Assembly: GCA_964035795.1 (NCBI GenBank)
Contig: OZ038321.1
Span: 28,205,022-28,269,021, forward strand
DNA: 64,000 nt
Reading direction: 5' to 3'
DNA from: Pterobdella sp. o SKG-2022
Taxonomy: Eukaryota > Annelida > Clitellata > Hirudinida > Piscicolidae
Under the pieces are notes generated by a model. That model was not told the origin of the DNA and did no database searches. It was given only the letters and a program-made list of their open reading frames with translations. The position numbers were made by a program, and so were the translations under genes. Each line of letters begins with the position of its first letter. Positions within the stretch are counted from its first letter, which is position 1. Positions 1 to 12,088 of this stretch are shown piece by piece.

Positions 1-1872
1 TATAAAGAGAAAAGAGTATGGGCCCAAGAACAGAATCTTGAGGAACACCAAAACGAAGGGAGACAGGGGTAGAAGAAGAGCAGCTTATCTTAACAAATTG
101 CTTGCGTTCGGAAAGATAGGACTGAAACCAGGATAAAGCAATGCCAGAAATGTGAAAGTAGACTTCAAGGATATGCAGCATATTTGGATGATTAATGGTG
201 TCAAAAGCTGCTGAAATATCTAAAGACACTAAGACGGCCGCAGACCCGGTAGCACAGATATTGCGGAGGCTGTCAGTGATGTACAAAAGCGCAGTTTCCG
301 ATGAGTGATGTGAGCGATACGCCGACTGGAAAAGGTTGAAGTTACGCAGTACAGAAACATGAGAGGATAATCTCTTGAGAACAACCCTTTCTAAGATCTT
401 AGAGATGGTGCTGAGGTTTGAAATTGGACGATAATTGGATGGTTGCATGGGTCTAGATTATATTTTTTCAGTAAAGGGGTTATCTGCGCCGTTTTGAATG
501 AAGTTGGAAAAATACCCTGTGAAAAGGAAAGAGCCAAAAGTTTGCATATAATGGAGGCAAAGATGCCGGAAAACTGCTTAAGCAGGAAAACAGGGATTAT
601 ATCTAAAGGTGAGAATTTATTTGGGAGAGAATTGATCAATTTGATGATTTCGTCAACACTAGGAGGTGAGAAAAATGAGAGATTTGATTGATCACTGTCA
701 GTTAAGGAGGGCTGACGGGGAAGATTAGTGATCGGTAACGAGCTATGAATCAACTCAATCTTAGTCTTGAAAAAAGCGCTAAAGTTTTCAACAAAAAGAT
801 CATATTCCGCAGAAGTCCGTGGAGGAAGTGGAGGAGACCTGTGAAGTATGGAGTTCGCCGTTTTCCAAAAGGCTTTGGAGTTAGGTGTCGCTGAAGATAG
901 CGATAGATTAAGATAATCAGCACGTGACTTGTTAATGGCGGCGCGGGCGAGTTTACGTGAAATACGGAATTCCTGTAAAAGATCATCGGGGACTTGCACA
1001 CAAAGCTTTCGGAGACTGGATATCTGTCTCTCGATTTTCCTTCTTCGGCGTTTGGCAGAGAGAGCATTTTCAGACAGATGAAAGTGTGAATGCAAGCTGG
1101 GGCGAAAAGTATGACTGCGTAAAGGAGCATGAGTATTCATCAGCGAAAGAAACAATTTGTCCATGAAACTAACAAAGTCATCAACCTTAGAGATTGGAGA
1201 ATTAATAAGTAAATCGCTTATAAAATTGACATCCTTTCCAAAGCCGGCCAAGTTGAGATTCCTGAAAGACCGAGAAGTGACACGATGAGGTGAAAGGTGG
1301 GGCCGTACGAGGTTAAGACGGCACGAAATAAGGAAATGATCAGATTCAAAAATTTCGCTGACAGGGTCAGAAATAAGATGAGAGAGAGAAGCCGGTGTGA
1401 TAACAAGATCGAGAGTATTGCCAAGCCTGTGAGTTGGAAAGTTAATATGCTGCGTCAAACCGTGCTCTCGCAAAAGAATATTAAGGGGATTATCAAGATG
1501 ATGACAATTAGGGGTATTAAAATCTCCAGCCATTATGAAATGATTGAATGTCGAAGAAAGAAAATAAAGATGAGCTGTGAGTTCACGAATAAAATTACTT
1601 AAGTTAGGAGGGCGGTAAATAACAGAAATGGTTAAGGAACGTGTTAGGAAAGAGGCTTGGGCAGTTAATGCTTCAAAGGAAGAGTGTATTTCAGATTTTA
1701 CAAGTGTCAGTTTAACGGAGTTGGAGGAAATCAAAGAAATACCACCACCACGCTTTCCACTAGGACGATGAGAATGTAGAACAAGGTAACCTGGGGGAAC
1801 AATGTCGTATTTTGTGACATTGTCAGCATCTATCCCAAGTAAGAGCCAACAAATCACCTTTCCTTCGATCAT
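1..1872 (-). mobile_element. L2-like non-LTR retrotransposon (endonuclease plus start of reverse transcriptase), damaged, cut by window edge
   Basis: An antisense open frame from 1872 to 391 encodes an apurinic-type endonuclease followed by the start of a reverse transcriptase. Seen: an MAGDFN motif, an LDLVI motif near the end of the endonuclease, the spacer rich in Arg/Lys, and the RT start (SPLDIIPVFLLKQF, then LLKKYNLDPCNHP, a poor match to the usual NYRPIS). Bases 390 to 1 continue the RT in another frame: AALLYITDSL-like and LDISAAFDTINH, then GVPQDSVLGP, where the family has GVPQGS. The frame break near 391 and the Gly to Asp change show an inactive copy. The 5' end near 1872 looks truncated. 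The same family recurs at 5.65 kb and 20.95 kb. LINE clade is inferred from memory of L2/CR1 proteins. Confidence 0.85.
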
Positions 1873-1899
1873 ACCTTAATATAATTTCTTTTTCATCTC

Positions 1900-3260
1900 A
1901 TCTCTCACCGTTTTGCTCTTTTTGTCAACATTCATATTCATGATACATTTCATCTTTTCGACAATCCTACACAGCTTGAGTGCGAGAGTTTGTGGACAGA
2001 CCTTGTGGAAGCAAGTGTGTTTATGATCAAGTGGTCTGAATTGATTGAGAAAGAAGGAGATACTTCTCATTATAAAGGAGAGAACCGGGATTAACAACAA
2101 CAACCACTTGAAAAGAAAACTTTCTAAGTCGAAAGAAGCAACAAATCTGACACAAAACAAAGAAAACTGTAAACACAAGACTTTGTTCAAATATATAAGC
2201 TAAAATCTTATATAAATACAAGAACATTGAGAAAACTCCGTTTGTTTAAGAAATGATTAAGGATTTTCTAATGTAAGTAGATTTTATGTAAGGAATAGAA
2301 GCTATGTTAATAACTTATAATTTTTAGATCATTTTTTTATAATTAATTTTTTGCATAAAATTTTTCTTTTTTATTAAAAATTTTTCAAAATAAATTTTAT
2401 TGACTTTCATTTCTATGTTAAGCGGTTCAACTTCGACGTAAGAATATAGCCGTTATAAGCTGTCTTCTCCTTCAAACTTTCCAGACGTGAAAACAACTTG
2501 TCTTTGAATGAATGAAAGACATTTTCTATATAACAAACGCAATTGAAACTCCTGATACGAAAAATTTTATGCAGATATACACTACAAAAAAGCAAGATTA
2601 TTTTTTTCTAAGAAAAGAGTGAGTTACCATTTATAATTTTTTCTCAATTAAAATTTAATCTATAACTTGATGTATTTAGTTTAACAATTAACTCTTCGAC
2701 ACAAACCCCTAGGTTTTTAACGCTTGAAAAGTGATAAATTGATAGAAAAAACTTGGCTTATTTTAATTATTTGACACATTTGGATCCCTTCAACGGTCAA
2801 ATCTTGTTTGAAAGTCTGACAATACTCCTTGCCATTTATTGTGAGTTGCTGTTAGATTTTTTAAAATGCTTTAATATTTTTATGATAAACCGATTTGAAT
2901 ATTGGTCATCGAAATATATCAAATTATATGATTTTGATAAATAGTTTTATTTGGTTTAAAAATTAGCAATTATCTTTGAAACTAAAAAAGAATAACGATA
3001 ATGATGAGTATTCTAGAGATAAAAATTATAAGTGATGATTATTATTGTGGTGGTGATAATGATGCTTACATAGAAAAGCATTGAGTTTATGGTATCAAAA
3101 AGGTGATAGTTCATAATAGCGGTGATAATTTTGATAAAGTACAATAAAGTATATCTATTCAGATAAAAAACGTAAGTTAACAATGATCCAGTTGTGAGCA
3201 GCTGGATGATGGCTCGTTTAGGCAAGTTGGTGAATATGGTAGGCAGTGAAATCGACCAAA
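1900..3260. other. Intergenic, no gene seen
   Basis: AT-rich sequence with only short chance frames on both strands. No splice-bounded exon, RNA gene or repeat family member was recognised. Confidence 0.5.
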
Positions 3261-3266
3261 TGAGGT

Positions 3267-3359
3267 GGAAGGAAGGAAGGAAGGAAGGAAGGAAGGAAGG
3301 AAGGAAGGAAGGAAGGAAGGAAGGAAGGAAGGAAGGAAGGAAGGAAGGAAGGAAGGAAG
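3267..3359. repeat. (GGAA)n microsatellite
   Basis: About 23 uninterrupted copies of the tetranucleotide GGAA. It creates open frames on both strands (Lys-Glu-Gly-Arg on +, Leu-Pro-Ser-Phe on -) that are artefacts of the repeat and not genes. Confidence 0.97.
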
Positions 3360-3539
3360 TTGTGGGGAGGCGAAAGGAAGTGAAAAGTGCAGTGGTGAAA
3401 AGGCGTTTGCCTTCAAAAGGAAGACGGGTCCAGCGGTTTGTTGGCCTGTGGTGCATTGGGGGCTCGTTTTGGAATTTTTGCAGACTTGTCGAGATATTCG
3501 GTTACTTATAAAATTTTTCTTTCACAAGCAATGTTGATT

Positions 3540-4270
3540 GTTCTTTTAATCATTCAGTTTTCAGAGTTTGTTCAGACAGGTAGCCATCTTGCACTTTTGC
3601 ATCGAATGTAAACATTTTCATTTAACTTTGCAGCATTTATGTTGGGGATGGCAGAGTTTGAGATAATCTTTTGAACTGGTTGCAGAAGGTCTTGAAGACT
3701 GTTTCAAGAGTATTTTTCTATTTTTTAAACGTTTGATGTAGTGATATACACAAGAAAAAGAATTATAAAAAGAGGACGAAGAAAAGGAGAAAACGGAAAC
3801 CAGTTTGATCAATCAATTAATCTGGACATGGTCAAATCAAAAGATAGGAATAAAGATGAAAGAAGAACTTAGAAAGAGGAAGGACTGAGAGAACAAAGAA
3901 GTTTGGAGGAGCTCTGACAGTATATCACTACACAAATGTTCATAATTAAATACGTACATTTTTGAATAATATTTTTTTTATAATTGCGTATTGGATTTTC
4001 AATTTTTCCAAAAATTCGACGCGTAAAAGTTTTGAAACGAAGTCTCCAAAACTGTTTTTGTTGCAAACTTCATTTAAACGATTATCTCTGCTACCCTCAA
4101 CATAAAGGTGAAATAAAAATGCTTACATTCTGCTTGAAAGTGTGAGACAACAACCTGTCTACAATAAACTCAGGAAACTCAATGATTAATAGAACAATTG
4201 ATTTGTTTGTGATTAAAATTTTTTATAATTACTCAAAATCGAAACGAGTTGAATTTAGTTCTGAAAGTTG
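3540..4270. other. Intergenic, nothing recognised
   Basis: AT-rich with short frames only. No exon, transposon or RNA gene could be supported here. Confidence 0.4.
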
Positions 4271-4286
4271 AGTCGCTGAACACCAG

Positions 4287-4487
4287 ACCGACTTTGGACC
4301 CAGTCTTCCAAAAAGTGGACTTCCTCTCTCCCCTCTAAACCAAAAATGGATGTGGTGCGCAAAGAGCATTCCAACTATGGGTTGCTGCTCTTCACCCATG
4401 AATCATGTGGCTGGAAGCTCAATGTGCTCATCGAATATTGTGGCTCAAGGCTGTTTATACACCAAGCTGAATTGAACTCAAAAAAAG
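4287..4487 (+). other. Possible isolated coding exon, unidentified
   Basis: This stretch is clearly richer in G and C than its flanks, as exons in this window are. From a candidate acceptor (ccag before 4287) one plus frame stays open for about 65 codons (KPKMDVVRKEHSNYG, then HESCGWKLNVLIEYCG). I recognise no family. It lies 3 kb upstream of the JmjC-like exons on the same strand and could belong to that gene or be a leftover exon of another. The case rests only on composition and an open frame, so it may be chance. Confidence 0.25.
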
Positions 4488-4489
4488 TT

Positions 4490-5640
4490 TATTGAATTAA
4501 ATTTATTTTGTTTTATAAGAATTCTTATTTTTCTTGGTTTGTGTTAAATAAAGCCATCCAAAAGTTTTTGATTTTAGAGAATTTAATTTGGAACTTGGCA
4601 AGAAACTGATGCGAAGTATTGTTTGAGGATGGAAGTATTGATGAACTCAAAAAAATATGCAAGATGTGTGATGAGCATCTGAATAGAAGAACCTACAACC
4701 TTAAAACTGATTGCTTTCAACAAGACGAACTATCAACAGAGGGGAATTAGTGAAATCTGTTGAGATGCATAAAGACCGGTAGTATTATATGATATTTAGA
4801 TAAGAATTTAAGATAAACTTTTGCTCATAGTCAAATTCTGTTAGATAGTTGGTGATACACATTTTTCTTCTTGGAGTTGATGTTCAGCAAGTCCATACTG
4901 TTAGTCATGACTCCATCATCCACCTTTGATGGTTCCATCGAGATTCATTTGACGTCTAACCCCGTAAGATGGGGTTGCGAAGACGATGTACAATGATGAT
5001 TTATATGATGGGATGATGGAGGTAACAATGGTGGAGGTAACAGTGACTCATAATCAACCAAATATAATTATGGTATGAATATAATTATGATACATCACGT
5101 GTGAAGATGATAATTGTGTGACAATGGAGCTAACCGAGTCGAAATCATCTTCAAACTCTATATCATCGCCCTGGAAGCGTTCATAAAACTGAAGGTTCCA
5201 ACAAAATTTATTTTTAAAAATCCCTATTTTTGATAAATAAAACGGAAAAAGATTAAAAATAAAATTTAGTAAGACATCGTCAGCCCAGCAAAAATAGGCT
5301 TAATAATCTTGAAGAGAACAGAAAGAAGCAGTTTGGAAACAAATGTAAAAGAAAACTTGAGAGAAAAATTTTTTGCAAGGATTTTTTGAAAATTAGTGAT
5401 AAATGGAATTATGTTGATGCAGTTTAACTTGATACCCAAAAACAAATACTTAAAATATTTCAATAAAATGATTATTTTTATCAAGAAATTTATTTAAATT
5501 ATTAAAATTCTATTGAAAATAGCATGGGACATTTACATTTTTAAAATTTAAAAAATTAATCCTATTTTCTATAGCACGTTTTCATTTAGCAAACGTTTGA
5601 TACAAAATGAAAAATTAACTGAGATATGAACTCAAAGTAA
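4490..5640. other. Intergenic, nothing recognised
   Basis: AT-rich, no open frame of note on either strand and no recognised repeat. Confidence 0.4.
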
Positions 5641-5664
5641 AAAGCTACTTGGTGATTTTGTTGG

Positions 5665-6260
5665 ACATTTTCTTTTGTTTCAATGCGGATAACAGAAACT
5701 TCAATGAAATCTTGTCTCAAGTTCTGTCTTTTCTTACTTCATTGATGCATCTCTTAAGATTCTTGTCTTCTTTCTTGTTTTCTCACGTTTTGATTACTGC
5801 AACTCGTTATAATATAATCTTCCTAAATTTATCCTCTACTTTCTTACCAAAGCTTTCAACTCTGCTGCACTCCTGGTCTTTCATACTCCTAAATTTTTTC
5901 ATATCTCTCCATTTCTTATCGATCTTCAGTGGCTACCTCTTCACTTTCACTCCTTCTTCAAACTCTGTTCTCTTATGCTTAAAATCTCTCATTCTAATTC
6001 ACTTTCTTATCTTTCTAACCTCTTAATACATCTTAAACGTGCTGGCTTAGCACTTTCTACCCGCTCTCAGCTCTTCATTATCTCTCCCTCTCATTTCCAC
6101 GCTAGAACTGTTTTTTCTTTTTCTGGTCTATTTCTCTGGAACTCTCTTTTTTCGAATCTCAAATCTTCTCCATCCCACTTTTTAAGCAGTTCATAACAGG
6201 ACGCTACCAAGCAATGCGTAAGAGGCGTTATATAAATTTTTTACATTATTAATATTGTCA
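5665..6260 (+). mobile_element. 3' end of an L2-like LINE, sense, decayed
   Basis: Read across two frames, this encodes the far C-terminus of an L2/CR1-type ORF2: a DYCNSL motif near 5800, then NSAALLVFHTPKFFHISPF, DLQWLPLHF, and a serine-rich LSTRSQLFI / FSGLFLWNSLFS tail ending at 6196. The 3' UTR ends with a short GC-bearing tail (caatgcgtaagaggcgttat, then ataaat and an A/T run) around 6212-6250. Frameshifts between the two halves show a dead, 5'-truncated copy. The tail matters because the SINEs of this window carry a similar one. Confidence 0.8.
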
Positions 6261-7330
6261 ATTTGTAAATCTGAACTTATCAAACTAATGCACGTTCTCT
6301 TGATGACTTTGACTCGATGTATTTCACTTTTTCGAGCCAAACATATATATTCAAATAAAAAAATTTTTAGGAGTTTATTTTATTCCCCGATTTTTTTCGT
6401 AAAATGAATTTACATTATCAAATGGAGGTACAAAAATATCTATGTATGTTTTGAGCTTTGAGTTTCTCAATTGGCAAAGAAATCTTTTAACGACAACTTT
6501 ACCCGCGATTCGTTTTGATGTCGTTGATAAAGAGCAGAAAAACTACTGGTTTAAAAATAGTTATTTAAAAATTTTCAAAAAAAATTAATCTTGTCGCCAA
6601 AAAATTTCTTATCAAAGAAGTGTGCAATGGTGGGGTTGAAGAGTTTACAGATTAGTCTAAACGTTTGTAAAAATTATTCAGTGCTTTTGAATTTCGCTTT
6701 TTTGACAATTTTTGATGAAAATTTTAAATACTCCTTTCATAGTGAAAATTTGATATAAATGTACATTAAAATTTGTTCATATCCTTGATTACTTTTCAAC
6801 TTTTCAGCTGCAAATGTAAAATGTAACAATTGTGTGATAAAATTAAAGTATATGATTTGAAATATGAACCGAATAAAATATTTTTGTTTTGTTTCTATAT
6901 TTATTTTTTAAGATTTTAAAGATAAAACCACCTTGGTTGCCAGCATGGCTATAAAAATTTACTGTAAACATAAAAATTATAAAATATACTTGAACAGTGT
7001 GAAGATTAAAGTAATTTTCAGTTTTGGACTTTGAACATAAAAGTGACTTGAAATTATCGTATATATTTGAAGTATTAATTTGCGATAAATAAAACTTAAA
7101 ACTTGAGATATATTCATAAATTTATTTTTATAATGCTGTAGTTTTGATGAGTTTGCTTTTATGATGAAAAGTTAGTTTTGCAGTGAAAAGTATACATGTT
7201 TCATACATCCATTTTAAAGTATTTAAATCATTTTCAATGCAAAAACTGAGAAGTGCTTTTATAAACCTTACAATCACTTAACCCCATTTCGGGACAACTT
7301 GATGTTTACTTCCCAATTTCTATCACATCT
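6260..7330. other. Intergenic or intronic, nothing recognised
   Basis: Very AT-rich. If the exon at 7334 belongs to a multi-exon gene, this would be its upstream intron, but the preceding exon (expected to end in the His of an HxD motif) was not found. Confidence 0.4.
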
Positions 7331-7333
7331 CAG

Positions 7334-8586
7334 TTGGACAGAGTGGGAGAGTCTTCATGGCAAGCACAGATCAAGGGCAGAAAATTGTGGAGACTACAAC
7401 CACTCCCTGAGTGCTACTTCCAATGTCAACAGTCATATGAGGAGGTGGTGTTGGAGGAGGGAGAAATGAGTTAGTGCTTGTTTATTTCAATTTTTGGCTT
7501 CTCAAATCAACAAATAAACCTTTTATCAACAAGATAGAATGACTTTATTGAGTGCACTAATTAACGATAAGATATTAACTTAAACACGAGTCAAACAAAA
7601 TTATAAAGCTCAGAGAAATGTCAACGCTCATATAGATATAAGTGTGCGGTCACTTTTTACAGGCATGCCCATAGCATGCTCAAGTTCAATAAAGGCATTC
7701 ACACCTAATGGAAAATTATCAAAAAGTCTCTACATTCATAATTGAAAATTTTCCACAACATGTGTTTTGCAGACTTTATATTATAATAAATATACTTAAT
7801 AAAAAATATATGAATCAAGTGGTATGGTAAATATTATAATCAAAATATATTTAATATTATATGATACTCCTTCAGAGTTTGTTGTTTTTTAAAATAACGA
7901 CAAAATGAGGAAATATTTTGATACTTTTTATAAAAATTATAAATGGGGTACTTTTATTATCCATTAAATTCAATGATTTTTAAAACTTTGCAGTTTAAAC
8001 ATCGTTATAAGAATTAAAATAATGGCTGAACACTTGATATTTTACGCAGAACTAAATTAGCATAGTAAGAAAACAATTCTAATCATTTTCATATCAATTA
8101 ATCAATCACAAATGTATGTGATAAAGAGCAATTGTATGAGAAACAAACACAAGGTATATATCAAACAAAATACTTTTTAATAAGTTTTTCATTATAGAAT
8201 GTCACATTCTCAAGTGGTCACTTGCTCGAGGCAATATCACTATATCACAAACATCAAAGTCATTTGAGCATAAATCTTTTCGTAGGCACTTCTTAACTCA
8301 ACAGCACTTGAAATAGTGTTTGATTTAAAAAAACGTTCTGTGTTTTTCAGTTAATAAAAGCTTTAATTTCAAATGTTTTTCTTCTGAACCCCCTCAATAG
8401 ACCTGAGTGTATAAAGTGTATTAGCCGACTGCTGTATACCCCAGCTGCTGGGACTCTTACAGCAGTATAAGCTAAAATGAATTTATATTTTTTTAGACTA
8501 ATTTAGCCTATCGTAACTGTTTATTGCCATTGCAGTCGTAGTTGACACGAACCGAGATCTTCGGCGATGAGATGAGTCTTTCTATT
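7334..8586 (+). pseudogene. JmjC/cupin-like dioxygenase fragment (two exons), apparently broken
   Basis: Exon A, 7334-7469, starts after a clean acceptor (tttctatcacatctcag) with LDRVGESSWQAQIKGRKLW, then LPECYFQCQ and VVLEEGEM, ending at a GTTAGT donor. This is the pattern of JmjC/cupin-type 2-oxoglutarate oxygenases, where LD would complete an HxD iron motif split by the intron. Exon B starts at 8536 after ttgccattgcag; joined in phase it reads MIVVDTNR, as expected. The next family segment (W-x-H-x-T, with the third iron ligand) is absent: the frame runs into TGA, while the continuation EIFGDEMSLSIGSEYD and its TGA stop lie in another frame. Upstream exons were not found. Either a pseudogene, a private deletion, or an assembly error. 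Family assignment is from memory. Confidence 0.55.
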
Positions 8587-8639
8587 GGCTCAGAATACGA
8601 TTGAGTGGTACAGAGGTGTATCTATGTTATTGATTGACT

Positions 8640-9130
8640 GAAGGATTGGTTTATAAAGACCAGCAAAAATTTGTGTATATCAAGCAGAAGAACTTCAAGA
8701 ACAAATGGCAAAATAAATAGAACTATCTTATGTTAGTAATATTTGAAATATGAAGGTTAATTGTCAGATTTTTATGGAAAACTTTATTTAAACTTTTTCA
8801 AAAAATATTCAAGGTTGAGTATTTGATTGATATGTGCCATCAAATCCACCATGCAGTTTTATATCTAATTTAATTTAAGGAAAATTTTCGATCAATTTAG
8901 TGAATTCTTCATTTTCAACCTTTCTGACCTCATTTGATGGCTCATCTATAAATTTTCCAAGACATTTATACAGTCTCATATGCCTTCATCTCTTTTAGAA
9001 GTAGTCTCATCTTGTCTTCCAATCGAATTGCACTCTTTCTTAATGGAGAAATGTAGTGTTGTGATTGTTTTGAGATTTTTTTTTATCATGTTTCAATTTT
9101 AAGTTAACATAACCTAACATAACTGAATTT
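8640..9130. other. Intergenic, nothing recognised
   Basis: AT-rich; an AATAAA at about 8712 could serve as poly(A) signal of the JmjC-like locus. No other feature seen. Confidence 0.4.
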
Positions 9131-9139
9131 AAAGTAGTT

Positions 9140-11675
9140 CAGTAGACTAGAGTCTGTGTGAGAACCACTGCTAAATATATCTAATATCCTAGCTCGCCTA
9201 TCTTGATTTTAAAATTGTTGGTTGTTTCCACGGAAACTGTCTCATCACTAAGCTCATTCTAGGCGTTTATCACTCTGCTACTGAAGAATCTCGGCTTGAT
9301 TCGACTTCCAGTCTTCTTAAATAATTTGTATTTGTGTCCTCGTAGGCCTTTTCTGGTTTCCAGTTGGAAGAATCTGGTAAATGGTGTATCCTCTTTTCTG
9401 GTGATTAATTTATAGGTTTGTATTAAATCTCCTCTTCATCTTCTTTTTTCTAGAGTTGTCAGTCCACATTCTCTTAATCTTTCTTCGTATTGAAGTTTCT
9501 CAAGTCCTTTGATCATCTTTGTCGCTCTCCGCTGTACCTTTTCCAGAATGTTCTTGTCTTTTTGCAAATCTGGACTCCACGTCTGAACACAATATTCCAG
9601 ATGGGGTCGAACTAGAGTCTTATAAAAATTTATGATTATTGATTTCTCTCTTCTGACCATCGTTCTTCTGATAAATCCAAGTATTTGATTTGCTTTGGCC
9701 GCTGCGACAGTACATTGCCTCAATGTTTTTGTGTATCATGACTCCGAGATCTTTTTCTTCTTTTGTCGATCGTAGCTCTTGATTGCCCAAATGATACTGA
9801 AAGATCCTGTTTTTTTTTCCCATGTGCATTACTTTGCATTTATTTATATTGAAAAACATTTGCCAATCCTCAGACCACTTATATATCCGTTCCAAATCAA
9901 GTTTTAGTACTTCCGCATCTATTTCATTGTTGACCTTCGAACACAGTTTCGTGTCGTCAGCAAACTTTGATATTTTTGATTTTATCCCAAAGTCAATATC
10001 ATTGATATATATAACGAATAGCAGAGGTCTCAGCACCGAACCTTGAGGAACTCCACTTGTAACATTAATCCAGGATGAATTCTTGTCTTTGATACGCACT
10101 TGTTGTCTCCTGTTCTTTAGCCAGTTAGTGATCCATCGGAGCAGGTTACCAGATATCCCGCACGATCGTAACTTCTTGACAAGTCGTTCATGTGGCACTT
10201 TGTCGAATGGTTTAGCGAAATCCAAATAGATTATATCAACACTGTCTACATTTTCGTACACTTCTTCAAAGAAGTCCAATAGGTTAGACAGACAAGATCA
10301 CCCTTTCATGAATCCATGCTGGCTACTTTTAATTATTTCATTTTCCATGAGGTGTTCAACCATATTCATCTTTATTATTTTTTCTAGCACTTCACATACA
10401 TTGCATGTTAAGCTGACTGGCCTGTAGTTGCTAGTGTCGCTCTTGCTGCCTTTTTTGAATAATGGCGTAACGATGGCATCTCTCCAGTCTTTTGGTATCT
10501 CACCTGTTTTGATGGATTCTATAAATAATTCAGCTATAATCGCTCCTATTTCGTTCCGCACTTCCTTCAAAAATTTAGGATGCATTTCATCTACTCCTGG
10601 AGTTTTGTCTTCTTTGAGATATTTTAGCATCTTCACAACTATCTCTTCTGTAATATCTACCGTATTTATCATCTGCTCCTGGTTTCCTGCAAATAATAAC
10701 ATCGGTTCTGGGATGTTTTTCGTGTCTTCTTGCGTCAATACTGATCCAAAATACTTGTTCAACAATATCTGTAGTTTCTTCATTATCTGTAATCATAATG
10801 CCTTGGTTGTTTTTTAATGGTCCAATCTTCGTATTTCTTTTTTGTTTGCTCTTCATATAGTTGTAAAAGCTTTTGCTGTCTCTTTTAATGTTTTGACTTA
10901 GCTTTGTCTCATAGTCTTTAATTGCCTTCCTTTTTGATTTGTTTGCCAGGTTTCTTTTTTCAACATATTTAATTCTCGTTTCTTCTGTATGTCTTCCAGC
11001 GTTTGTTCCAAATATATTTGGGTCACTTTTAAGGTTTGTTTGCATTTTCTTCCACGCTTTATACTTGGCTCTCCTGGTTTTTATAACATCTTTATTTACC
11101 CAAGAACATTTTTTGGTGTTTCTTTTATATGTTGGTACTGTTTCTTCCACAACTTCTTTCATACATGACGCAAACTTCTTCCATTTATCCTGTACTCCAA
11201 GACCTGCCAATCTCTGTTTCAAGTTCTTTTCTTTGATTTTGTTTCTGACTTCATCAAAATCTGCTCTATAGTAGTTGAATCGCTTTTTGTGTTTTATCTC
11301 TTCAATTTCGTGTTGTTAAGCAATGGTAAATCTTATAATCTGGTGATCACTAGAGCCAAATCTCTCTCCTACCTGCACACTTCAATCATGTTTTCTTCGG
11401 TAGAGACTACTAGGTCAAGTATATTTTCCTCCCTTGTCGGCTCAACCACATGCTGAGTGAGAAAGTTTTCATCCATGCATTCCAAAAATAGGTCTTTCGA
11501 TGGTTTTTTGCCCTGCTTCTTGTTCCAATCTATATGAAAGTTGAAATCTCCCATTATGATGCATGCTCTTGTGGTAACTGTTGATTAGTTCATGAAGTCC
11601 AATATCGTTTTCTTTACTCGAGTCAGGAGGACGATAGCACAAACCTATTACCATTTTCTCGTTTTTGTTCATTCA
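9140..11675 (-). mobile_element. CR1-like non-LTR retrotransposon, 5'-truncated and frameshifted
   Basis: Read antisense from 11672 down. Endonuclease remains: VIGLCYRPPDSS, then after a frameshift MGDFNFHIDW and ENILDLVVS. Then a basic linker (11222-10800), and the reverse transcriptase: IPKDWRDAIVTPLFKKGS and SNYRPVSLTCNVCEVLEK at about 10500-10400, SSQHGFMKG near 10300, YLDFAKPFDKVPHERL, SGVPQGSVLRPLLF and the catalytic FADDTKL at about 9960. The C-terminus (RPHLEYCVQTWSPDLQKD, VQRRATKMIKGL) ends near 9430, followed by a 3' UTR. Frames change at least at 11550, 10780, 10290 and 9720, so it is inactive. The RT core motifs are still intact, so the copy is younger than the L2 pieces. Clade (CR1 rather than Rex1/Daphne) is an inference. 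Confidence 0.85.
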
Positions 11676-11699
11676 TATGTTTTTTTACTTTAATTTTTA

Positions 11700-12085
11700 A
11701 AACTTATAAATTGAGTGTTATATAACGATTAGCAGCACTCTTAACATTTACTTTGTGTGACAAACTTAATCGACATAAATTTATTGAATTCATCTGTAAG
11801 GACGCATGGTTGAGGTTTGAGTAGGATTGAAACATCAGATACTTATTGTTATAGGGGAAAAATATTATTAGTCATATGATTGTCGGTTGCAATTTTTTGA
11901 GTATTTTTTTCATGAGTTTATGTTTATTTTGGGTTTAGGCTTTGACTTCATTTATGTAAAGATTTTCGATTTTTTCACAAATAAAACAGAGTCTTGCATA
12001 AATAACAACAGTTATGATGAACGAAAAAGCAATAGTTTTTTAGGTATTTTGAATGATTCAATCAAATGCAATGTTTAAAAAAAGT
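11700..12085. other. Spacer between LINE and WFS1 3' end
   Basis: AT-rich, no supported feature; it probably holds the WFS1 3' UTR on the minus strand. Confidence 0.4.
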
Positions 12086-12088
12086 GAT

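Noticed and set aside
3177..3537. Four long overlapping frames on both strands (poly Lys-Glu-Gly-Arg and Leu-Pro-Ser-Phe)
   Set aside because: All are translations of the (GGAA)n microsatellite.
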